Source: JBAROU01 sp049642385
Lineage (GTDB): Bacteria > Chloroflexota > Dehalococcoidia > DSTF01 > RBG-16-68-14
Length of the DNA stretch: 24,812 nucleotides
Direction: 5' to 3'
Assembly (NCBI GenBank): GCA_049642385.1
Contig: JBAROU010000175.1
Span: 1-24,812, forward strand
Shown here: piece by piece, positions 11,801-18,336 of the stretch
How the letters are laid out: each line of letters opens with the position of its first letter
How positions within the stretch are numbered: the first letter of the stretch is position 1
Notes under the pieces: generated by a model
What the model saw: the letters and a program-made list of their open reading frames with translations, nothing else
What the model was told of the DNA's origin: nothing
The model's database searches: none
Made by a program: the position numbers and the translations under genes

Positions 11801-12670
11801 CCTCTAATTCTCGACGATCCGTGGAACGATGACCGGCTCTGGGAGTCACAACGGGGGATTTTGCGCGCAGCGGAGTTGCGCTCGGCACTGGTCGCCCCGC
11901 TGGTTTGGGAAGACGACGTTGTCGGCTTAATCGGCGTGGCGAGCAAGCGGGAGCACGCGTTCGGGCCTTCGGACGCGCAGTTCCTGGCGGCGGTGGCCAG
12001 TCAGGTGACGGCGATTATCCGCATGGCGACACTGCTGGATGGCCTGCAAGACACCTCGAGCCGGCTCCAGCTAGCCCGGGAAGAGACAGTCCTCCTGCTC
12101 GCTGCGGCCGCTGAGGCGCACGACCAGACCACGGGCCGCCATCTGCGCAACCTGCACGAACTGACAGAGACCCTCGCCCTCGAACTGGGCCACAGCGAAC
12201 TGGCGGCCCGCGAGATGGGTATCGCCGCTGTGTTGCACGACATTGGGAAGCTGCGAGTGCCGGAGTCTGTCCTGGCGCGGCCGGGCAAGCTGGCGGACGA
12301 GGAGTGGGAGCTGATGAAGCACCACACGACGTGGGGCGCCAACTTCCTGGACGGCCACACCGGATTCGAGCTGGCGGCGATCATCGCCCGCTCCCACCAC
12401 GAGCGTTGGGACGGCGCTGGTTATCCGGATGGTCTGGCAGCCGAAGCGATACCGGACGCGGCCACGATTGTCGCCGTGGCCGACGCGTTCGACGCGATGA
12501 CGAGCGACCGGCCCTATCGGAAGGCGCGCTCTGTAGCGGCGGCGATCCGCGAGATCGAGGCGAATGCGGGCGAGCAGTTTAGCCCGAAAGTCGTCGACGC
12601 CCTGAAGCGACTCCATCGACAGCAGCGGCTCCAGTTCGCGCAAGACGAAGCAGACATCAGCGCAGCTTAG
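8852..12670 (+). CDS. Membrane sensor with four PAS modules, GGDEF, GAF and HD-GYP domains (cyclic-di-GMP turnover)
   Basis: 1272 residues. About six membrane spans lie between residues 22 and 188, then a coiled coil (190-245), PAS modules at about 241-358, 359-476, 480-590 and 597-715, GGDEF (about 716-880), GAF (about 900-1060) and HD-GYP (about 1085-1260). The diguanylate cyclase site is intact (GGDEF 796-800; DVDGLKAINDIYGHQMGD 758-775), but no RxxD inhibition site is seen before it (QQDD instead). The phosphodiesterase site is intact: H1129-D1130, HHE 1182-1184, GYP 1190-1192. It can thus be expected to make and degrade cyclic di-GMP, the balance set by signals at the PAS/GAF or membrane part; the ligand is unknown. 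The start is TTG, supported by GGAG 7 bases upstream. Its TAG overlaps the comB stop on the other strand. Confidence 0.93.
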   Translation: MPEAETFDLIRAKRREQVPQALARLVVIGLFIVLWVNLWVARIPMPAPFLLVLVAEACFFVCYWRAIHVLRSLRALDAAQNLMLVAEIVFHTTIVYFLGSVSWLGPFAYVFGMIFANTFLGMRRGLLYTVGATTAFAALVMLEANGVVPHYVYMDQGPLRYTDPQFVATTIVGGFGVFLSIYVWVNWVGSELRHERDAAVKAQEGLLEARAALQQTNEELEQRVADRTRDLELANAALRQSEERLRTVISNAPVILFASNAHGIFTVSEGQGLEALGLEPGQVIGRSAFDLFRNNPAVCDNVRRVLAGEAFTAEIEIRGLCFEAHHAPVRDEHGNVVGMIGVASDVTERKRTEDALRESEERLRTVVSNAPVVLFAVDSEGIFTLSEGKGLEALGLKPGEVVGSSVYEMYRDAPEICNNIRRALGGEAFTAAVAISGLGYETHHAPVRDRQGNVIGMIGVASDVTERMKAERELRAREARNRALLEAIPDMIVRIRKDGTVLDFKPQHDVELSIDDPIGRNIYEFLLGEVGAGAKEHIERALETHVSQLYEFPLDGAHDEERHREARIVACADDEVLALVRDVTERKRTEEALLESEAKFRTLAETAATAVFVFQDTTIRYVNPAGEAQTGYSEEELLTMDFWEVIHPEHRQLVKQRGLARQAGDDVPSGYEVKLLTKDGEERWVEFTAGVIEYQGQPAVVGTAFDITERKRIEEALREQALRDPLTGVLNHAAIVQELRAVLDSGADGVSHVIVMADVDGLKAINDIYGHQMGDEALTLVARVLQQDDAIVGRYGGDEFVAVLREHDRASADRYRATVLDRLANARLIDPETSAEIPIIVSLGYAIHPADARTVHDLIQVSDNAMYAAKRQRPTHGRDPTFVRPLGTDRAAELVGQLVPLLTAPGDVNDKLKLVAQRLSVGAGYDAVTFSMFAPLPGQPLAENTFARAPEELVEAWHTVQDDPALDSEEAHPVRQLLERTKRPLILDDPWNDDRLWESQRGILRAAELRSALVAPLVWEDDVVGLIGVASKREHAFGPSDAQFLAAVASQVTAIIRMATLLDGLQDTSSRLQLAREETVLLLAAAAEAHDQTTGRHLRNLHELTETLALELGHSELAAREMGIAAVLHDIGKLRVPESVLARPGKLADEEWELMKHHTTWGANFLDGHTGFELAAIIARSHHERWDGAGYPDGLAAEAIPDAATIVAVADAFDAMTSDRPYRKARSVAAAIREIEANAGEQFSPKVVDALKRLHRQQRLQFAQDEADISAA
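9572..10279 (+). repeat. Tandem duplication of a PAS module within the sensor gene
   Basis: Two copies of a 354-base (118-codon) unit, 9572-9925 and 9926-10279. They share SEERLRTV, SNAPV, LEALGL, GEAFTA, HHAPVRD and GMIGVASDVTER, with a long identical DNA run around 9875 and 10229. Elsewhere the copies differ at many codons, so this is an old in-frame duplication, not an assembly error. Confidence 0.85.
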
Positions 12671-13419
12671 CCCGACTCCCCCGATACAAGCGCCAGCGCG
12701 CCATCCGCTCGCCGCTCCAGGCGTGGGACAACGGTGAAACGATCGCGCTGCGCACAGAAGTCCAGGTCGCGGGCGAGACCAAGGGCGATGAGCGACGCGC
12801 CGTGGTCCGCCTCACGAAACGCGACGTTGGCCGACCCACGATACGATCGATAGAGCCGCCGGGCCGCAACGGCACCGTTCCACAACATCGGTCGTTCGCC
12901 TTGGTGCGCGAGCATCACGTCGACGATGGCGCCGGCGCAGAAGGTGTCTTCGAGGCTGAAGTAGCGCGCGCCGTTGCGACCGGAGCAAAGCAAAACCACG
13001 TCGAGGTCGCGCACGGCGGCTTCGCGCAGGGCGACCCGAGCGACGGCACGCAGGTTGACCAGCGCGCCTGTGAGTAGGACTGGACACTCGGCGGCGCGGA
13101 CGAGGGCGCGTGTGCCGTTCGTCGTCGCGAGGATGGCGCGCCGTCCGCTGAGGTCGAGCGCGTCGAACTCAGTCGGAGAGTTTCCGTGGTCGAAGCCGGG
13201 CGGCGCCAGGCTGTGCTCCTCCCCGCAGAGGAGGTGGCCGGGGCGGTTCGAGGCAAGCTGGCGCGCGTCCTCGACCGTTTCGGCCACCAGCAGCTCCTGG
13301 AGACCGCGCCCGAACATCGTCGCCGCGGTCGAGGTAGCACGCAGGACATCGATGACGACGCAGAGCTTGCGCTCCGGGTGGGTCAGGAGGGCGGGAGTGA
13401 AGGCGACTTCGATTCGCAT
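12667..13419 (-). CDS. ComB-family 2-phosphosulfolactate phosphatase-like protein
   Basis: 250 residues. Family hallmarks: FTPALL at the start, VVIDVLRATSTA (21-32), CGEEHSLAPPGFDHGNSP (65-82), TTNGTRA (99-105), CSGRNG (145-150) and SLEDTFCAGAI (155-165). In methanogens ComB removes phosphate from 2-phosphosulfolactate in coenzyme M synthesis, using Mg2+; in most bacteria the substrate is unproven, and no other coenzyme M or sulfolactate gene is visible here. The reading frame stays open far upstream into pyrF, but the homologous protein begins at MRIEVAFTP, so the start is placed at 13419. A perfect 12-base palindrome abuts this ATG and no good ribosome binding site is seen. The gene is convergent with the sensor gene (stop codons overlap) and divergent from pyrF. 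Confidence 0.88.
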   Translation of the reverse strand: MRIEVAFTPALLTHPERKLCVVIDVLRATSTAATMFGRGLQELLVAETVEDARQLASNRPGHLLCGEEHSLAPPGFDHGNSPTEFDALDLSGRRAILATTNGTRALVRAAECPVLLTGALVNLRAVARVALREAAVRDLDVVLLCSGRNGARYFSLEDTFCAGAIVDVMLAHQGERPMLWNGAVAARRLYRSYRGSANVAFREADHGASLIALGLARDLDFCAQRDRFTVVPRLERRADGALALVSGESG

Positions 13420-13431
13420 GCTGGCGCCAGC
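13420..13431. promoter_or_regulatory. 12-base perfect palindrome abutting the comB start codon
   Basis: GCTGGCGCCAGC is self-complementary and sits immediately upstream of the comB ATG, where a ribosome binding site would be expected. It might be an operator or a translation-blocking structure; in GC-rich DNA such a palindrome can also be chance. Confidence 0.3.
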
Positions 13432-13449
13432 TTCTAGCGGGTGCTTCGC

Positions 13450-13479
13450 TTGACTGGGTTTCGAAGGCAAGGATACCAT
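13450..13479 (+). promoter_or_regulatory. Sigma-70-type promoter for the pyrF operon
   Basis: TTGACT (13450-13455), 18-base spacer, TACCAT (13474-13479). A start near 13486 would leave a leader of about 20 bases before the ATG at 13507, with GAGG at 13499-13502. It sits in the 87-bp divergent gap between comB and pyrF. Confidence 0.5.
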
Positions 13480-13506
13480 CGAGCAGGCAGTAGAGCCTGA
13501 GGCCGC

Positions 13507-14370
13507 ATGACCTTTCGCCAAAAGCTCGAGCGCGCAGCGCACACTAACGGTAGCCTGCTCTGCGTCGGGCTCGACCCAGACCCCGACCGGCTCCCCGCCA
13601 CGGCGGACAAGCCCGCCACGGCGGGCGGCGTTGCACCCTTCCTCCGCGCCATCATTGAGGCGACCAGCGATCTCGTCTGCGCCTACAAGCCGAACCTGGC
13701 GTTCTACGAGCAGCTGGGCGAGGCGGGACAGATCGCGTTGCGCGAGGTTCTCGCCGCGATCCCCGAACATATCCCGGTCATCGGCGACGCCAAGCGCGGG
13801 GACGTGCCGCACACCGCGCGCGCCTACGCCCGCGCCCTGTTCGACCAGCTTGGCTTCGACGCGGTCACCGTGAACCCCTACCTGGGCGGCGACGCCGTCG
13901 AGCCGTTCATCGAACGCGACGACCGGGCGGCGCTCATTGTGTGCCGCACATCGAACCCGGCCGCGCGCGACCTGCAAGACCTACCGGTCGGCGCCGACGC
14001 GCGGCCGCTGTACGAAATCGTTGCGGAGCGAGCGCTCGGGTGGAACACTCCCCAAAGCGGGCAGGCGCGCGGCAACGTCGGCCTCGTCGTCGGAGCGACG
14101 TACCCCGAAGAGATGCGCCGCTTGCGGGAGCTGTGCCCCAACATGCTGTTCCTGGTCCCCGGCCTGGGGCCGCAACAAGGCGAGTTGGAAGCGTCGCTCG
14201 CCGCCGGGCTCGACGCGAACGGCGGTGGGCTGATCCTGAACGCCTCGCGGACGGTGCTCTACGCTTCGTCGGGCGCCGACTTCGCGCAGGCAGCGCGGCG
14301 GGAGGCCGAGAGCCTGCGCGCCGCGATCGAAGGGCAGCGCCAGGCCTTACGGGCGGGCGCACAGGTTTAG
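13507..14370 (+). CDS. pyrF: Orotidine 5'-phosphate decarboxylase, type 2
   Basis: Last step of UMP synthesis: decarboxylates OMP. 287 residues, in the range of the longer type-2 subfamily. Seen: LLCVGLDPDPDRLP (17-30), the substrate-binding Lys in CAYKPN (58-63), the catalytic DAKRGD (94-99), VTVNPYLGGDAVEPF (120-134), and a late phosphate-loop region with VPGLGPQQGELE and GLILNASRTVLYAS. Residues about 31-43 (ATADKPATAGGVA) are encoded by a short palindromic direct repeat and look like an insertion in a loop after the first strand. First gene of a plus-strand operon: a TTGACT promoter lies upstream, GAGG precedes the ATG by 4 bases, and the DUF951 gene starts one base after its stop. Confidence 0.95.
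   Translation: MTFRQKLERAAHTNGSLLCVGLDPDPDRLPATADKPATAGGVAPFLRAIIEATSDLVCAYKPNLAFYEQLGEAGQIALREVLAAIPEHIPVIGDAKRGDVPHTARAYARALFDQLGFDAVTVNPYLGGDAVEPFIERDDRAALIVCRTSNPAARDLQDLPVGADARPLYEIVAERALGWNTPQSGQARGNVGLVVGATYPEEMRRLRELCPNMLFLVPGLGPQQGELEASLAAGLDANGGGLILNASRTVLYASSGADFAQAARREAESLRAAIEGQRQALRAGAQV
13594..13627 (+). repeat. Palindromic direct repeat inside pyrF
   Basis: CCCGCCACGGCGG occurs at 13594-13606 and 13612-13624 (period 18). The second copy extends to GCCCGCC/GGCGGGC inverted arms with almost no loop. It keeps the reading frame and encodes PATADK-PATAGG in a surface loop. It may be a small mobile palindromic element, or replication slippage. Confidence 0.55.
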
Positions 14371-14371
14371 C

Positions 14372-14617
14372 ATGCCGCTGGAGTTCCGGATGGGCGACGT
14401 GGTTCGACTACGGAAGCCCCACCCCTGCGGCGGGTTCGATTGGGAGATCGTGCGCCTCGGCGCGGACATCGGGCTCCGTTGTGAGAACTGCCACCGACGC
14501 CTGCTGCTGGAGCGGCGAACGCTGGAGCGGCGGCTCAAGACCTTCGTCTCGCGCGGCGAACCGACAGACCCCGAGAAAGAGCGTTTGATCTTCCGCGAAG
14601 ACGAGGTGGAAGCGTGA
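14372..14617 (+). CDS. DUF951 family small protein
   Basis: 81 residues matching the DUF951 pattern: MGDVVRLRKPHPCGG, then W-EIVRLGADIGLRCENC, then a basic, Arg-rich stretch (LLLERRTLERRLKTF). Three Cys, one in KPHPCGG and two in C-x2-C, could bind a metal. The function is unknown; the basic C-terminal half suggests nucleic acid or ribosome contact, which is inference only. It begins one base after the pyrF stop and its TGA overlaps the GTG of the next gene by four bases, so it is translated as part of the operon. Confidence 0.88.
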   Translation: MPLEFRMGDVVRLRKPHPCGGFDWEIVRLGADIGLRCENCHRRLLLERRTLERRLKTFVSRGEPTDPEKERLIFREDEVEA

Positions 14618-15987
14618 CCACCGGCGGCCTGGCGAGCACGCTCCGTTCGCGCTTTAGCTGGCAAACGATCACGGGCAACACGTCGATCCTCCAGGAGGAC
14701 GGCTTCCGCCGGCTGTGGATCGCCCGGCTGCTCTCCAACACCGGCGTGAACGCTGTGCTCTTCACGCTGCTCGTGCTCGCTGTGGGCGAGGGCGGCGGCT
14801 CGAGCATCAAGAGCGCGCTGTTCATCACCGCCTACTTGCTGCCGACCGCGCTGCTCGCGACGGTATCGGGCGTACTCGTGGACCGGATGCCGAAGAACAT
14901 CGTGCTGATGTTGGTGAGCGTGGCGCGGCTGGTCTTTATGCTGATCTTGCTCATGTCCAGCGCGGAGCTCTGGACGATCTACATCATCGCGTTGCTCATG
15001 GCGACAACGGCGCAGTTCTCGGCGCCGGCGGAGGCGGCGGCGCTGCCGCAGGTGGTGCGGCCTGACCAGTTCACCGTCGCGAACTCCGTCAACAATCTGG
15101 GCGGGTTGCTGAGCCAGATCATCGGCTTCGCGGTGCTGCCACCATTGTTCCTGAACCTGGACTTTATCGGCACGCGACCGCTGTTCTTCATCGCGGCCGG
15201 GTTGTTCGGCGGGGCGGCAGCGTTCTTCTTTAGCATCCGGAGCCTTAGCACGAGTGTGGTCGACATCGACAGCACCATCGACGCGCTGCGCGAGATGCGC
15301 AAGGAGTTCGCACAGGGTTGGGATACGCTGAAGCGCGACCAGTGGGCGTACATGAGCGTGATCATCTTCGTCCTGGCGAGCACGTCGACGTTGGTGGGGG
15401 TGACGCTGATGCCGCGCTTCGTGGAGGACGCGCTGGGCATACCGGTGCGAAACGCGATTTTCGTCTTCCTGCCGGCAGCGATCGGCATCCTAGCCGGCCT
15501 GCGCCTGGTGCAGTGGCTGGAGTTTCGCGTGCCGCGTGGCTGGCTGGTGGCAGCGGGGTTCGCACTGATGCAAGGGTCGTTCATCTGCCTGGCGCTGACG
15601 AAGCCCTTCGGGCAAGCGCTGGAAACGCTGAACCTCCTGGGGTTCTTTGACCCCGGGCCTTTCGGCGACACGACCGCACGCATCGTGGTCACGATCTTCT
15701 TCTCCACTATCGCGGCGTTTTCGTTCTCGATTGTGGGCGTGGCGAGCCGGTCGCTGGTGAACGCACGCATGCCGATGGAGATGCAGGGCCGCATTTTCGC
15801 GGCGCAACACGTGCTGACGAACCTGGCGTCGATCCCGCCGATCCTGCTCGCGGGTCTGTTCGCGGCTGCGTTCGGCGTGGAGCCTGTGATCCTGATCTTC
15901 GTCGTACTTTTCGCTGGGGTAGCGGGCTGGTCCGCGGCGCAGGCAGCCGCGAGAATGCCACAGGATGAGGATGCTGAAGGAACCTAA
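14614..15987 (+). CDS. MFS transporter, first of a tandem pair
   Basis: 457 residues, about 12 membrane spans in two halves joined by a charged loop (about 215-245, IDALREMRKEFAQGWDTLKRD). Recognisable MFS features are the N-terminal FRRLWIARLLSNTGVNAVLFTLL, the loop 2-3 signature degenerated to GVLVDRMPKN, and MEMQGRIFAAQHVLTN late in the C half. Substrate unknown; an exporter of small lipophilic compounds is plausible from general similarity only. The start is GTG, overlapping the DUF951 stop by 4 bases. A longer periplasmic or cytoplasmic loop rich in Pro/Gly (KPFGQALETLNLLGFFDPG) sits in the C half. It overlaps the paralogous second transporter gene by 17-23 bases. Confidence 0.9.
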   Translation: MTTGGLASTLRSRFSWQTITGNTSILQEDGFRRLWIARLLSNTGVNAVLFTLLVLAVGEGGGSSIKSALFITAYLLPTALLATVSGVLVDRMPKNIVLMLVSVARLVFMLILLMSSAELWTIYIIALLMATTAQFSAPAEAAALPQVVRPDQFTVANSVNNLGGLLSQIIGFAVLPPLFLNLDFIGTRPLFFIAAGLFGGAAAFFFSIRSLSTSVVDIDSTIDALREMRKEFAQGWDTLKRDQWAYMSVIIFVLASTSTLVGVTLMPRFVEDALGIPVRNAIFVFLPAAIGILAGLRLVQWLEFRVPRGWLVAAGFALMQGSFICLALTKPFGQALETLNLLGFFDPGPFGDTTARIVVTIFFSTIAAFSFSIVGVASRSLVNARMPMEMQGRIFAAQHVLTNLASIPPILLAGLFAAAFGVEPVILIFVVLFAGVAGWSAAQAAARMPQDEDAEGT

Positions 15988-17368
15988 CGGCGAGCTGGAC
16001 GCCGGCGGGCCGGTCGCGCCCGTTTTCCAGAGCCAGGGCTTTTTCTATCTGTGGCTGGCACAGATCATCTCGCAGACGGCGCAGAACGCCATCCTGTATA
16101 CGCTGCTGATCCTGGTTATCGCGCTGACCGGGTCGGCCGCGAGCACAAGCGTGCTCGTCGTGCTGTTCATCGTGCCGACAGTGGTGTTTGGCATCTTCTC
16201 CGGCGTGTTGGTTGACCGCGGAAGCAAGCGTCACTTGCTGATCATTACGAACATCGCGCGCGCGGTGGCTGCGCTGGCGTTCTTCTTCACGCGCGATCAC
16301 CTCTTGGGTCTCTACGCTGTGACGATCGTGTTCGCAAGCTTTAGCCAGCTGTTCACGACGACGAATGCCGCATCGATCCCCTTCCTTGTGTCGCGCCGGC
16401 AGCTGATGTCGGCGAACAGCCTCTTCAGCATGGGGTTCACTATCGCCCAGGTGCTGGGCCTGATCTTGCTGGCGCCACTGCTGCTCAAGACGACGAACGC
16501 GGCGACCGTTTTCATCACCACGATGACGGCGTTCGTCATCGCCAGCGTGCTCGGCTATTTCCTGCCCTACATCGGGCACGAGGACGAGCGGGAGTCGGCC
16601 AGCCTGCTGCCACGCGCGGCCGAGCTCCGGGGCGCGATCTCACAGTTCGTACAGGCGCTGAGCTCGCTGCGCTCCGATCCGATGTCGGTGGTGGCGATGG
16701 GGCATATCACGGCGAGCAGCACGCTGGTGCTGATTTTCGCTGTGATGGTGCCGCGCTACATGCAGGCGATCCTCGATCGCGACCCAGCGGACGCGGTGAC
16801 GGTCTTCGCGCCGGTGGTGGTGGGGGCGCTGATCGGGCTGCGCGCGATTCCATTCATCGCCGCGCGCCTCGGCAAGAACCGCACCGTGGCGGTCGGCCTG
16901 TTCGGGCTGGCCATCTGCCTGATCGCGTTCGGCTTCGTCGAGACGATCGCGACGGCTCTTGAACGCACGGACCGGCTGAACCCGTTCGGGACCGAGACTG
17001 ACCGTCTCTTCGGCCAATCGATCCTGGTGACGATCACCATCGCGTTCGCCGGGCCATTGGGGTTCTCGTACGCGCTGCTGAACGCCCCGGCCCAAACATT
17101 GCTCCATGAACGCACGCCGCTGGAGATGCGAGGCCGGATCTTCGCGTCCCAAATGGTGTTGGCGAACGGCGTAGCGTTAATCCCACTAGTGGTCGTCGGC
17201 GGAATAGCCGACCTTTATGGGGTAAGCGCCGTCGTGCTCGGCCTGGGGACGCTGCTCCTCGTCGGAGGCGCGGCGACGCTGTATCTGGAACGGCGCTGGT
17301 TGGGGGGAGAAGGCGACTGGCCGCCGCCGTCACAGGAGCCGGTGTCAGGTTCAATTGACACCACATAG
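15965..17368 (+). CDS. MFS transporter, second of a tandem pair
   Basis: 467 residues, about 12 spans; clearly a paralogue of the preceding transporter. Shared landmarks: G-F-x2-LW-A near the N terminus, NA-x-LYTLL-x-L, SGVLVDRGSKR, and LEMRGRIFASQMVLAN. Two ATGs are possible, 15965 and 15971; an AGG at 15962-15964 fits the second slightly better. The overlap with the first transporter gene implies coupled translation and perhaps a two-subunit transporter, which would be unusual for MFS. The last codons (VSGSIDTT) are encoded by an inverted repeat, so the native C terminus may have been replaced. Substrate not evident. Confidence 0.88.
   Translation: MRMLKEPNGELDAGGPVAPVFQSQGFFYLWLAQIISQTAQNAILYTLLILVIALTGSAASTSVLVVLFIVPTVVFGIFSGVLVDRGSKRHLLIITNIARAVAALAFFFTRDHLLGLYAVTIVFASFSQLFTTTNAASIPFLVSRRQLMSANSLFSMGFTIAQVLGLILLAPLLLKTTNAATVFITTMTAFVIASVLGYFLPYIGHEDERESASLLPRAAELRGAISQFVQALSSLRSDPMSVVAMGHITASSTLVLIFAVMVPRYMQAILDRDPADAVTVFAPVVVGALIGLRAIPFIAARLGKNRTVAVGLFGLAICLIAFGFVETIATALERTDRLNPFGTETDRLFGQSILVTITIAFAGPLGFSYALLNAPAQTLLHERTPLEMRGRIFASQMVLANGVALIPLVVVGGIADLYGVSAVVLGLGTLLLVGGAATLYLERRWLGGEGDWPPPSQEPVSGSIDTT
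17341..17362. repeat. Palindromic element at the 3' end of the second MFS gene
   Basis: Perfect arms GGTGTCA (17341-17347) and TGACACC (17356-17362) around GGTTCAAT. It forms the last codons before the TAG at 17366-17368. The GGTGTCAGGTTC... pattern is reminiscent of palindromic units scattered in other bacterial genomes (from memory, not searched). No T tract follows, so it is not a good terminator. Confidence 0.6.
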
Positions 17369-17397
17369 GGCGTTGGCTAGACTTGAAACCGCGCCCC

Positions 17398-17403
17398 AGG
17401 AGG
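17398..17403 (+). promoter_or_regulatory. Ribosome binding site that fixes a TTG start for the DUF151 gene
   Basis: AGGAGG, a full consensus, is followed 8 bases later by TTG at 17412. An upstream in-frame TTG at 17355 lies inside the MFS gene and has no such site. Confidence 0.75.
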
Positions 17404-17411
17404 TTGCGATC

Positions 17412-17948
17412 TTGATCGAATTGACGATTGAGGGCATTCGCGTCAGCCTGATGAATTACCAGCGTGTGGTGATTCTCAAGGAGAAGGAATCCGATCGCTA
17501 CCTCCCGATCTGGATCGGGCCGGCGGAGGCAGATGCGATCGCGGTACGACTCCAGGAAGTCGCGGTCGCGCGACCGCTGACCCACGACCTGCTGCGCAAC
17601 GTGCTGGAACGGCTGGGCGCGCAGGTGGAGAGCGTGGTCGTCAACGACCTCTCGAACGATACGTTCTACGCGCAGATCATCGTCATGGTGAACGGCGAGC
17701 GCCTCGAAATCGATTCCCGCCCGAGCGACGCGATCGCGCTGGCGGTGCGCGCGCAGATCCCGATCTTCGCAGAGGACGCCGTGATGGAGAAGGCGGGCGT
17801 GCTGCTGGACCAGGATGGCAAGCCCGACGACCTGACCGCTGGTGAGGCGATCAGCAAGCCGGACGAGGAAGAGCTCCAGCGCATGTCCGCGTTCCGGGAC
17901 TTCATCGAGAGTTTGGACCTGGACGACTTCGACAAGCGCAAATCGTAG
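17412..17948 (+). CDS. DUF151 / bifunctional nuclease family protein
   Basis: 178 residues from the TTG chosen by AGGAGG. The whole DUF151 core is present: IELTIEGIRVS at the start, VVILKEKESDRYLPIWIGP, A-x-AIAVRLQEV, RPLTHDLLRNVLERLGAQV, VVVNDLSNDTFYAQI, and EIDSRPSDAIALAVRAQIPIF. Plant and bacterial relatives have been reported as RNase/DNase, but most are uncharacterised. The acidic tail after residue about 140 (EEELQRMSAFRDFIESLDLDDFD) resembles the short C-terminal extension seen in many members, and may correspond to a weak UVR-like helix pair. Last gene of the pyrF operon: 43 bases after the second MFS gene, and followed by a strong terminator. Confidence 0.92.
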   Translation: MIELTIEGIRVSLMNYQRVVILKEKESDRYLPIWIGPAEADAIAVRLQEVAVARPLTHDLLRNVLERLGAQVESVVVNDLSNDTFYAQIIVMVNGERLEIDSRPSDAIALAVRAQIPIFAEDAVMEKAGVLLDQDGKPDDLTAGEAISKPDEEELQRMSAFRDFIESLDLDDFDKRKS

Positions 17949-17971
17949 TAGCCCACACGTACGTTCGCTCC

Positions 17972-18002
17972 GAAGCGCCCTCTCGGGCGCTTCTTTCCGT
18001 TT
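17972..18002 (+). terminator. Rho-independent terminator of the pyrF-DUF151 operon
   Basis: A perfect 9-bp stem GAAGCGCCC/GGGCGCTTC (17972-17980 and 17985-17993) with loop TCTC, followed by a T-rich run TTTCCGTTT. It lies 24 bases after the DUF151 stop and before the atp promoter. Confidence 0.9.
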
Positions 18003-18023
18003 GCAGGCGGATCTCACGGGCGG

Positions 18024-18050
18024 TTGATCGATCCGTTCGTCTGTGATAAT
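18024..18050 (+). promoter_or_regulatory. Extended -10 promoter of the ATP synthase operon
   Basis: TTGATC (18024-18029) and TGTGATAAT, i.e. an extended -10 with GATAAT at 18045-18050; the 15-base spacer is short, which an extended -10 can tolerate. Transcription would start near 18057, giving a leader of about 34 bases before the ATG at 18091. Confidence 0.6.
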
Positions 18051-18090
18051 CTTCGCAAAGTCGGTAGCAGGGGCGCCGCTGGAGCACGTC

Positions 18091-18336
18091 ATGAATCGCC
18101 TACCGCCGACGGCGCGATTGATCGGCATCGGCTGGTACTTTGCGGTATGTATCGTCGGCGGGGTGGTCGGCGGGTTCTTGCTCGATCAGGTGGCAGGCAC
18201 CAGGCCCCTCTTGACGCTGCTCGGGCTGTTCCTTGGGCTGATGCTCGCCGTCTACGGCGGCTATCGCATGCTGATGGACGTGCTCACCGTTGAGCCGTCT
18301 CAGCGGAAGGAACCGACGGAGAGGAAGGACGGATGA
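18091..18336 (+). CDS. AtpZ/AtpI-family ATP synthase accessory membrane protein
   Basis: 81 residues with two membrane spans (about 9-31 and 38-60), Gly-rich, with the family pattern FLLDQVAGTRP between them and a hydrophilic, charged tail. Members sit at the head of atp operons and help c-ring assembly or Mg2+ supply in the few cases studied. The start is the ATG with GGAG 6 bases upstream; a longer in-frame GTG at 18043 would lie inside the promoter -10 and is rejected. Its TGA overlaps the atpB ATG by four bases. Confidence 0.88.
   Translation: MNRLPPTARLIGIGWYFAVCIVGGVVGGFLLDQVAGTRPLLTLLGLFLGLMLAVYGGYRMLMDVLTVEPSQRKEPTERKDG

Noticed and set aside
13420..13977. N-terminal extension of the comB frame
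   Set aside because: It would run through the divergent promoter and into pyrF; homologues begin at the Met at 13419.
15707..16579. Minus-strand reading frame opposite the MFS pair
   Set aside because: Antisense of two membrane proteins, giving a Gln/His/Arg-rich pseudo-protein.
17355..17411. Earlier TTG start for the DUF151 gene
   Set aside because: It lies in the palindrome at the end of the MFS gene without a ribosome binding site; AGGAGG at 17398-17403 points to TTG 17412.
18043..18090. Earlier GTG start for the AtpZ/I-like gene
   Set aside because: It overlaps the extended -10 box; the ATG at 18091 has GGAG at good spacing and fits family length.
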